NCBI GenBank assembly: GCA_002394725.1
Contig: DGUQ01000025.1
Span: 1,408 to 21,721, forward strand
From: Ruminococcaceae bacterium UBA4306
GTDB taxonomy: Bacteria; Bacillota; Clostridia; Oscillospirales; Acutalibacteraceae
Direction: 5' to 3'
DNA length: 20,314 bases
In this document: positions 6,435 to 12,094 of the stretch, in pieces
Layout of the letters: each line of letters opens with the position of its first letter
How positions within the stretch are numbered: the stretch's first letter is position 1
Position numbers and translations under genes: made by a program
Notes under the pieces: model-generated
What the model was told of the DNA's origin: nothing
The model's input: only the letters and a program-made list of their open reading frames with translations
Database searches by the model: none

Positions 6435-6463
6435 ATTATATCTCAAAAGTTTCAAAATTGCAA
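6435..6463 (-). promoter_or_regulatory. Promoter of the small hydrophobic peptide
   Basis: On the minus strand TTGCAA (6463-6458) and TATAAT (6440-6435) are 17 bases apart. The predicted transcript starts near 6428 and has a leader of about 50 bases containing GCTGTTTC, the complement of the repeat in the antisense RNA. Confidence 0.6.
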
Positions 6464-6555
6464 CAATAACTTGAAAAATCTTTTGATAAAGTTTCAAAAA
6501 CGGGTTGACAAGTTGATATTAACAAGCTATAATTGAAGTGTTCCAAAAATGAAAC
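6449..6555. promoter_or_regulatory. Candidate repressor operators with GTTTCA/TGAAAC half-sites
   Basis: GTTTCAAAA occurs at 6449-6457 and 6491-6499, and TGAAAC at 6550-6555, so copies flank the promoter at 6505-6533. A related site follows the Cro-like gene (TGAAAC at 6793-6798). The 17-base block TTCCAAAAATGAAACAA (6541-6557) recurs with one change at 6784-6800. Their position between repressor and Cro-like genes suggests operators; binding is inferred. Confidence 0.4.
6505..6533 (+). promoter_or_regulatory. Near-consensus promoter for the Cro-like gene
   Basis: TTGACA (6505-6510) and TATAAT (6528-6533) are separated by 17 bases, a full match to the sigma-A consensus. The ribosome site AAGGAGGTGA follows at 6556-6565. 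This is the likely early/lytic promoter of the element. Confidence 0.85.
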
Positions 6556-6570
6556 AAGGAGGTGATATGT

Positions 6571-6780
6571 TTGGTAGATATCAATTTGCTCAGAGCGGAA
6601 ACCGTTAAAAGGGGCTTTAAGGATAAGGATGTAGCAGAAAAAGCGCAGAAAATATCACAGCAAGCGCATGCAAAGAAGTTGAGAAACGTTACAAAGTTCT
6701 CAACCGATGACGCATCGTCTATCTGCAAATTCCTCGGGATTACCGATAACGGCCTTAAAGCTGCTATTTTTTTGGTTTAA
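6571..6780 (+). CDS. Small Cro-like DNA-binding protein (DUF739-like)
   Basis: 69 residues starting at TTG 6571, placed five bases after a perfect AAGGAGGTGA. The N-terminus VDINLLRAETVKRGFKDKDVAEK resembles the first helices of short Firmicutes phage regulators of the Cro/DUF739 type. The C-terminus (STDDASSICKFLGITDNGLKAAIFLV) fits the last helices of that fold. The central recognition region SQQAHAKKLRNVTK has diverged, so DNA binding is inferred. It is transcribed away from the repressor under a consensus promoter, the place where cro normally sits. A GTG at 6562 would lie inside the ribosome site and is not credible. The TTG start is an oddity. Confidence 0.6.
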   Translation: MVDINLLRAETVKRGFKDKDVAEKAQKISQQAHAKKLRNVTKFSTDDASSICKFLGITDNGLKAAIFLV

Positions 6781-6783
6781 CCG

Positions 6784-6800
6784 TTCCGAAAATGAAACAA
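6784..6800. repeat. Second copy of the TTCCRAAAATGAAACAA element
   Basis: This copy lies between the Cro-like and pentapeptide genes and differs by one base from 6541-6557, where the same block precedes the Cro-like gene. Both stand just before a ribosome binding site region, so it may be an operator or a leader duplicated with the gene unit. Confidence 0.45.
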
Positions 6801-6840
6801 AAAACCAAAACGAGATAAAAACGCAAGTTAAGGAGGAACT

Positions 6841-7020
6841 ATGGAATTACAAAATATTTTAGAGCTTCATAAAAAATGGCTCAACGATGACCCGGAAGGA
6901 GAGCGCGCTGATCTTCGCGGCGCTGATCTTGACTTCTCATGTTTACCTCTTTGGCGTGGGTCTTTAACTGCACACTTTGATGATATTCCATATTTACTTC
7001 GATTAGAATTACATATATGA
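6841..7020 (+). pseudogene. Truncated pentapeptide-repeat phage protein
   Basis: 59 residues from an ATG with GGAGG at the usual distance. The N-terminus (LELHKKWLNDDPEGERADLRGADLDFSCLPLWRGSL) matches the start of pentapeptide-repeat proteins common in Firmicutes prophages, with two ADLRG-type units visible and the conserved DFSCLPLW block. In the family as I recall it, the sequence continues after FDD into a longer helical region. Here it turns at about residue 49 into DIPYLLRLELHI and stops. The break coincides with a change to strongly AT-rich sequence, so I infer that the 3' part was lost when the restriction cassette arrived. A short functional protein cannot be excluded. Confidence 0.6.
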
Positions 7021-7039
7021 TAACGCCCCAAAAGGAAAT

Positions 7040-7088
7040 GTTCGCTTATCAAAAAATGTGTTCGCTTCGACTTCTTTTTTGTTCGCTT
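7040..7088 (+). repeat. Three spaced copies of GTTCGCTT
   Basis: Exact copies occur at 7040-7047, 7060-7067 and 7081-7088, with steps of 20 and 21 bases, about two helical turns. They lie in the 237-base gap before the restriction operon, about 110 bases upstream of its promoter. They may be a binding array for a regulator. The rest of the gap is AT-rich and holds no credible gene. Confidence 0.5.
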
Positions 7089-7198
7089 TTTTTGAAAAGC
7101 CTAAATTGTATTATTTCTTTAGTCTTAACACATTGATAGAGGCGTATCACATGAACTCATATCATTTATCAATAGCAAGAATTTATTCGGTTATTCAC

Positions 7199-7227
7199 TT
7201 GCTTTTATTCGTCCCGTGGAATATAAT
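7199..7227 (+). promoter_or_regulatory. Promoter of the restriction-modification operon
   Basis: TATAAT at 7222-7227 is a perfect -10 box. TTGCTT at 7199-7204 lies 17 bases upstream as a partial -35. Its position 30 bases before the first gene of the cassette fits a single promoter for the four overlapping or closely spaced genes. Confidence 0.55.
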
Positions 7228-7257
7228 AGTTGTGATAATAGCAAAAAAGGTGATTAT

Positions 7258-7443
7258 ATGGGCTATATGACTGCCGGAGAAGCAGCAAAAAAATGGAATA
7301 TTTCTCAACGCAGAGTACAGATTCTTTGTTCTGAAAACAGAATTGAAGGAATATTCAAGTTAGGTGAAAACTGGGCTATTCCCGACACAGCTGAGAAACC
7401 TTCTGATAAAAGGCTGAAAAAGAACAGGGAGGAAAACAAATGA
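7258..7443 (+). CDS. Small helix-turn-helix (MerR/excisionase-like) protein
   Basis: 61 residues. MTAGEAAKKWNISQRRVQILCSENRIEGIFKLGENWAIP is the winged-helix pattern of the MerR/excisionase-like small DNA-binding domain (HTH_17-type). A lysine-rich tail follows. The ATG at 7258 is preceded by AAAGGTGAT; an upstream in-frame ATG at 7216 overlaps the promoter and is rejected. The stop overlaps the methyltransferase start (ATGA), so the two are translationally coupled. Such proteins often precede DNA methyltransferase genes in clostridial islands and may act as controller of the operon. An excisionase role is less likely because the gene is far from int. Confidence 0.7.
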   Translation: MGYMTAGEAAKKWNISQRRVQILCSENRIEGIFKLGENWAIPDTAEKPSDKRLKKNREENK

Positions 7444-8474
7444 ATGCGATAGATTTATTCTGCGGAGCTGGTGGCTTGTCCTATGGATTTGAAAAAGCCG
7501 GCGTAAATATCCTCCTTGGAATTGACAATGATGCAATGGCACTTAAGGTTTTTGAAAAAAACCATAAGAATGCAAAATCCATATGCGGCGATATTACTCA
7601 ATTGCATTATAATGATGTTAAAAAGTTAATCGGCGATACTTCTGTCGATTTGATTATAGGTGGACCGCCTTGTCAGGGGATGTCCCTTTCAGGACCCCGT
7701 AAATTTGATGACCCAAGAAACAAGCTTTATCTTTCTTATATCAGATTTGTTCAGGAAATAAAACCTAAGGCTTTTGTAATAGAGAATGTGCCCGGATTGG
7801 TTAGTTTGTTCAAAGGACAGATCAAGGACAGTATTATAGAACGGCTAACCAAATTAGGTTACAAAGTAGGTTATAGAATTCTCTGCGCAGCAGACTATGG
7901 TGTACCACAAAGCAGAAAGCGAGTTGTTTTTGTTGGTTTAAAAAAGGAATTCTTTGATTTTGACAGAATCAAAAAAGAAGATATGGTAACTTGTGAAATG
8001 GCATTGTCGGATTTACCTCCGTTAATTGATTCTCTTGGTGAAGATCCGGCAGAATATGAAACATTGCCTCAAAATGAGTATCAGAAACTAATGCGGCAGA
8101 ATTCTGTGCAAGTACGTAATCATATTGCAGCGGCACATTCGGAGAAAGTTCGCAGTATCATTGCGCTTGTGCCCGATGGCGGAAATTATAAAGATTTACC
8201 GGATGAATATAGAAACACACGCAACTTTCACGTTGCATGGACAAGATTTAGAAGTGATAAGCCGGCACCGACCATTGATACCGGTCACAGACATCATTTT
8301 CATTACAAGTATAACCGTGTGCCTACCGTGAGAGAATGTGCCAGACTTCAGTCGTTCCCCGATGATTTTATATTTGAAGGAAATAAAACTCAGCAGTTTA
8401 GACAAGTAGGAAATGCAGTGCCGCCAATTATGGCAAAGGCTATTGCAGAAGCATTGTTAGAATATTTGGAGTAA
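7440..8474 (+). CDS. DNA (cytosine-5-)-methyltransferase, first of two
   Basis: 344 residues with all main C5-methyltransferase motifs: I DLFCGAGG (5-12), IV GGPPCQGMSLSG with catalytic C78, VI ENVPG (115-119), VIII QSRKRVVFVG (157-166), IX around RLQSFPDDF, and X GNAVPP (324-329). The target-recognition region lies roughly at 190-290. It transfers a methyl group from S-adenosylmethionine to carbon 5 of cytosine. Here it should protect one strand or site from the nuclease encoded next. It overlaps the regulator by four bases and ends six bases before the nuclease. Codon use is AT-rich, unlike the flanking chromosome. The target sequence cannot be read from the protein. Confidence 0.95.
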   Translation: MNAIDLFCGAGGLSYGFEKAGVNILLGIDNDAMALKVFEKNHKNAKSICGDITQLHYNDVKKLIGDTSVDLIIGGPPCQGMSLSGPRKFDDPRNKLYLSYIRFVQEIKPKAFVIENVPGLVSLFKGQIKDSIIERLTKLGYKVGYRILCAADYGVPQSRKRVVFVGLKKEFFDFDRIKKEDMVTCEMALSDLPPLIDSLGEDPAEYETLPQNEYQKLMRQNSVQVRNHIAAAHSEKVRSIIALVPDGGNYKDLPDEYRNTRNFHVAWTRFRSDKPAPTIDTGHRHHFHYKYNRVPTVRECARLQSFPDDFIFEGNKTQQFRQVGNAVPPIMAKAIAEALLEYLE

Positions 8475-8480
8475 TAGATT

Positions 8481-9959
8481 ATGATTTATAAAGTTCCGGA
8501 TGAATATTATTTCAGAATACATCATAGCCGTCCGAGATTTAAGGATGACGTAGAAAATGTCCTGATATATATGGCGACGGAAATTGCTAAGATTACGGAA
8601 AAGGACAGCAAAGAATTTGCCGATGAGTTGAATAACGCCATACGGCACTATCCCGGAAACGGCGAAAAGAAAGATAAGACTATCAATAACTGGCGAACTG
8701 AGATTTCTTCAATATTTGGTTTACTGGAGTTTGAAGACGGCAAAACAAAACCCGGATACAGAGCCAGACATTTGGCACAGTATCAGGATATGGTCGAGTT
8801 CTTCAAAATGTTTTTATTCAGTTTTCAGTATCCCGGTGCGCATATAAAAGTACACTCCTGTTTTGACCAAATTCGTAACGGAGTAAAATTTAAGCCGGCA
8901 CAGTATATTCTTTTACTTCTTCAATATGCAGAGTCTGTTAGCGGAAAAAGAGAGTATATCACGAAAGCAGAAGCCTGTCACTGTATTTTTAACGATTTAA
9001 GGTGCACCAGAGATTGCGAACACGTGAGTATTGTATGGGACAGAATTATCAAAAACAGAGAAAACGGCGTTGAATATGATGAAAAGGGTGATACGATCCG
9101 ATACGCCGGAGATATTCTCGATTATATGCAGATTGCCAACTTATTGGTGTGCTATGATCATAAGCACTTTTACAGTAACGAAAAGAGAGAACCGGAAGCG
9201 GTAAAAGCATTTATTGAATCTAATCTTTGGTTTGGTGATTATGATTATCTCTACAGCTTGATCTCCTCTGATTCTGAACCGGATAAGCCTGAAAGAATTA
9301 AAATGTATTACGGAGAAATCAACAAACATTACAATAGCTGGTATCGGTATGTAAATAAAAAACCGGAGGGCGTTGATTTTAGAACCAATCTCCTTTCACT
9401 TCTTTCCGGCTCGGACGAAGAGTTTATGAAAGAGAAAGAGAAAACTCTGCTATCATTCTATAACACCTTGTCAGAGAAAGGAATACCCAAAGCCAAAGAA
9501 ACCGGTGACTTGGGCGAAGATATGATTTACATTCACGAGTGCAAGAGAGTTAGAAATTTAGGAAGAAGTGATATACTTCATATTATCAAGCCGATTCCAA
9601 CGCCTCTTGCAGTCGGATATGATATTCAGTCTGTTGAACCAACCGGTAAGATAAAATATAAAAAGCGTTATATAGAGGTAAAAACCACACTGACCCGTGC
9701 CGTTGTCAGAAATGCTAACTATAGATTTCACCTTACGCCAAATGAAATAAGCACAGCAGAAACCGTCGGTGACAGTTATTATGTTTACCGTTTGATTGTC
9801 AGCGGTAATCATGCAAAGCTGTTCATTATCCAAAATCCGGTGAAACTATTTGAGCAAGGAATCATTACAATGACTGACAATAACGGAGCAGATGTATCTT
9901 TTGACATTAAAAATGCACGTGCCGGTAATTTTGAGGAGTTGTTAACGTGGCAAAATTAA
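8481..9959 (+). CDS. Predicted type II restriction endonuclease with DUF3883-like PD-(D/E)XK domain
   Basis: 492 residues. The first 340 are mostly helical and match no family I recognise. The C-terminal part has the nuclease layout of DUF3883: E346 in DLGEDMI, D381 in VGYDIQS, and E399-x-K401 in RYIEVKTT, followed by FHLTPNEISTAETVGDSYYVYRL, which is characteristic of that family. These residues fit a PD-(D/E)XK metal-dependent active site. It lies six bases after one C5-methyltransferase and overlaps the next by 13, so a restriction role is the simplest reading. Nuclease activity and cleavage site are inference. Alternatives are a nicking or modification-dependent enzyme, or a two-methyltransferase defence system that is not classical type II. 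Confidence 0.72.
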   Translation: MIYKVPDEYYFRIHHSRPRFKDDVENVLIYMATEIAKITEKDSKEFADELNNAIRHYPGNGEKKDKTINNWRTEISSIFGLLEFEDGKTKPGYRARHLAQYQDMVEFFKMFLFSFQYPGAHIKVHSCFDQIRNGVKFKPAQYILLLLQYAESVSGKREYITKAEACHCIFNDLRCTRDCEHVSIVWDRIIKNRENGVEYDEKGDTIRYAGDILDYMQIANLLVCYDHKHFYSNEKREPEAVKAFIESNLWFGDYDYLYSLISSDSEPDKPERIKMYYGEINKHYNSWYRYVNKKPEGVDFRTNLLSLLSGSDEEFMKEKEKTLLSFYNTLSEKGIPKAKETGDLGEDMIYIHECKRVRNLGRSDILHIIKPIPTPLAVGYDIQSVEPTGKIKYKKRYIEVKTTLTRAVVRNANYRFHLTPNEISTAETVGDSYYVYRLIVSGNHAKLFIIQNPVKLFEQGIITMTDNNGADVSFDIKNARAGNFEELLTWQN

Positions 9960-10972
9960 AGGTTGCATCACTGTTTTGCGGATGTGGCGGAACAGATGTA
10001 GGGTTACTGGGCGATTTTGAATACCTTAACACAAAATATCCCGGCAACAATATGGAAATAGTGTATGCAAATGATATCGACGAAAATGCCTGTAAACTAT
10101 TTGAAGATAACTTTGGCATCAAACCGGATAACAGGGATATTCGGGAGGTTAGTTCTGACGAGCTCCCTGATTTCGATATTTTAACGGGTGGATTTCCCTG
10201 CCAGTCTTTTTCGGTAGTTGCTCAGAATCCGAAACGTCTTGGAATCAAAGATGACCGTGGAAAACTGTTTTTTGAGATGTGCCGAATACTTCGGGAAAAG
10301 CATCCAATGTGCTTTATAGCTGAAAACGTGAAGGGGATTTTATCTGCAAATAAAAAAGAAGCCTTCCCTCTGATTATTGAGGAATTTGAAAATAGCGGAT
10401 ATTCTGTCACCTATAGTATTCTGAATTCCGTTAAGTGCGGTGTTCCCCAAAAAAGAGAACGTGTTATCATTGTCGGTTTCAGAAAAGACCTAAACATTTC
10501 ATTCGATTTTTCGGATATTCCCGAACGCAGTGAAGATGAATATGTCCCGTTAAAAAAAGTCATAGACAGTGTGGTTGATGAAAAGTATTTTTTCAGTGAA
10601 CGGGCAGTTCAAGGAATGCTGAGAAAACGCGCGATGATGAATAAAGGGCGAGCACAAGATGTTTCCAAACCCTGTAATACGGTTGGCTCTCATTTGGCGA
10701 AAGTATCCTTAAACAGTACAGATCCTGTATTATTGGTTGACGGTAGATACAGAAGATTTACGCCGCGTGAGGTTGCCAGAATTCAATCTTTTCCGGAAAA
10801 CTACAAGTTATCAGGAACAGATTCTGCTCAATACAGGGCGTTAGGGAACGCTATTCCTCCGGTGATGTTCTGGTATGTTGCGAGAAGTGTGCAGTCATAT
10901 CTTGACAAAAGCAAAGGAAAGCTATCAAATATCAACGATAAAAGCGTGGATAACAGGGCAGAACATGCCTAA
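9947..10972 (+). CDS. DNA (cytosine-5-)-methyltransferase, second of two
   Basis: 341 residues with motifs I SLFCGCGG (8-15), IV GGFPCQSFS with catalytic C85, VI ENVKG (126-130), VIII QKRERVIIVG, IX ARIQSFPENY and X GNAIPP (about 300-305). The C-terminus has an extra tail of about 35 mostly polar residues. It starts at GTG 9947 inside the nuclease gene, with GAGGAG at 9932-9937 correctly spaced, so it is translationally coupled. It differs clearly from the first methyltransferase (FPCQ against PPCQ, different target region), so the two probably methylate different strands of an asymmetric site. No terminator follows; the next gene begins 32 bases on. Confidence 0.95.
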   Translation: MAKLKVASLFCGCGGTDVGLLGDFEYLNTKYPGNNMEIVYANDIDENACKLFEDNFGIKPDNRDIREVSSDELPDFDILTGGFPCQSFSVVAQNPKRLGIKDDRGKLFFEMCRILREKHPMCFIAENVKGILSANKKEAFPLIIEEFENSGYSVTYSILNSVKCGVPQKRERVIIVGFRKDLNISFDFSDIPERSEDEYVPLKKVIDSVVDEKYFFSERAVQGMLRKRAMMNKGRAQDVSKPCNTVGSHLAKVSLNSTDPVLLVDGRYRRFTPREVARIQSFPENYKLSGTDSAQYRALGNAIPPVMFWYVARSVQSYLDKSKGKLSNINDKSVDNRAEHA

Positions 10973-11004
10973 GAGAAATAAAATAATAAAAACAAGGTGA
11001 TTTG

Positions 11005-11919
11005 ATGAAAGTACTCAAAAAGCTGTTCGGTGGGCTGAACATGACATGGTGGAAGCTGATCTTGTTCGCGGTGATCGCGGGCGTGTATACGGGGCTGATC
11101 AATCAGGTGCCGTTTTTGCACGATACCTCGCTGACCGACCCCGCGATCTTCTTTGACCGCTGGGTGCTGTGCGGTATCCTGATCATCATGAACGCGAAAA
11201 GCAATCTCGATTCCGGGCTGAAATGCTTTGTGTTCTTTTTGATCAGTCAGCCGCTGATCTATCTGGTCGAGGTGCCGTTCCTCGGGTGGTCGGTCATGGG
11301 CTATTACCGCAACTGGATTCTCTGGACGATCCTGACCTTCCCGATGGGCTTTGTCGGCTATTATATGAAGAAGGACAAGTGGTGGGGATTGCTGATCCTT
11401 ATGCCGATGCTTGCGCTGCTCGCCGGTCACTACGGGGGCTATCTCGGACAAACGTTCTTTTCGTTCCCGCGCCATTTGTATTCCGCGATCTTCTGCGCGG
11501 TAACCATGCTGATCTACCCCGTCGCCATCTTCAGCGAGAAGCGCGTCCGTATCGCGGGCGTTGTCATCAGCGCGCTGATGATCGTTGCGCTGACGATCTG
11601 GACGATCATACATCCGCCTGTCTACGACACGGATATCCTGTACAGCGGCGGTGAGCAGGGCGCGGTGTTCGACGATACCTATCAGGCGAGCTTCACCGAT
11701 CCGTCCTACGGCACGCTGTCGATCCGCTATGAAGAGGCGATCGAATCCTATATGGTGCATGCCGAACTGCGCAAGGCGGGTCAGGCGGAGGTCGTCTTGA
11801 AAGCGCCCGACGGCACAGAAAAGCACTATGAGATCGATATCCACCGCAATACCTATGAGATTACGCCTAAGCAGTTTAATGAGGATGATTTTCCGATGAA
11901 TGCTATACGCACTCATTGA
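11005..11919 (+). CDS. Polytopic membrane protein with C-terminal soluble domain, function unknown
   Basis: 304 residues. About six to seven hydrophobic helices fill residues 15-200 (for example LILFAVIAGVYTGLI, CFVFFLISQPLIYLVEVPF, WWGLLILMPMLALLAG, and the last near VVISALMIVALTIWTII). A polar domain of about 100 residues follows, predicted beta-rich (ASFTDPSYGTLSIRY). I do not recognise the family. ATG 11005 is preferred over TTG 11002; AAGGTGA lies just upstream. Composition is GC-rich like the chromosome, in contrast to the methyltransferase 32 bases before it, so the island edge falls in that gap. It may now be read through from the restriction operon. Confidence 0.7.
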   Translation: MKVLKKLFGGLNMTWWKLILFAVIAGVYTGLINQVPFLHDTSLTDPAIFFDRWVLCGILIIMNAKSNLDSGLKCFVFFLISQPLIYLVEVPFLGWSVMGYYRNWILWTILTFPMGFVGYYMKKDKWWGLLILMPMLALLAGHYGGYLGQTFFSFPRHLYSAIFCAVTMLIYPVAIFSEKRVRIAGVVISALMIVALTIWTIIHPPVYDTDILYSGGEQGAVFDDTYQASFTDPSYGTLSIRYEEAIESYMVHAELRKAGQAEVVLKAPDGTEKHYEIDIHRNTYEITPKQFNEDDFPMNAIRTH

Positions 11920-12015
11920 GAATTTAAGGTGACATCAGCTGAAAAAGCTATTAATGATATCCTGCAGTAAACCGAGTATTATTCTTAATAGGAATTAAGA
12001 TTTGGCTTGATATGC

Positions 12016-12049
12016 TATAATATCAATAATATCTTCTTGTTTAGAAGAT
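12016..12049 (+). promoter_or_regulatory. Promoter -10 and leader hairpin before the dockerin protein
   Basis: TATAAT at 12016-12021 lies in an AT-rich gap; the -35 is weak. The expected leader contains ATCTTCT-TGTTT-AGAAGAT (12031-12049), a 7-bp hairpin upstream of the strong GAGGAGGG site. The rest of the gap from 11920 holds no gene and no clear terminator. Confidence 0.45.
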
Positions 12050-12094
12050 AATATCGGCAAGTAACATTTTATTCCATTATGAGGAGGGAATTGT

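Larger units (their letters stand above)
2899..10990. mobile_element. Integrated element at ssrA (prophage remnant plus restriction cassette)
   Basis: The left edge is ssrA with an adjacent integrase. Inside lie a CI/LexA-like repressor, a Cro-like protein, a broken phage-type pentapeptide gene, a likely type I toxin-antitoxin pair and a restriction-modification operon. Base composition is more AT-rich than both flanks, most strongly from 7.0 to 10.98 kb. It returns abruptly to GC-rich sequence between 10973 and 11005. No capsid, terminase, portal or tail genes are present, so this is a reduced prophage or a genomic island. The right boundary is set by composition only. Confidence 0.65.

Noticed and set aside
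7058..7270. 70-codon frame rich in Phe and Leu before the restriction operon
   Set aside because: No ribosome binding site, runs through AT-rich repeats and the operon promoter, and overlaps the start of the regulator gene. Treated as chance.
10969..11916. 315-codon minus-strand frame opposite the membrane protein
   Set aside because: Charged, domain-free antisense of a polytopic membrane protein; no promoter or ribosome site seen.
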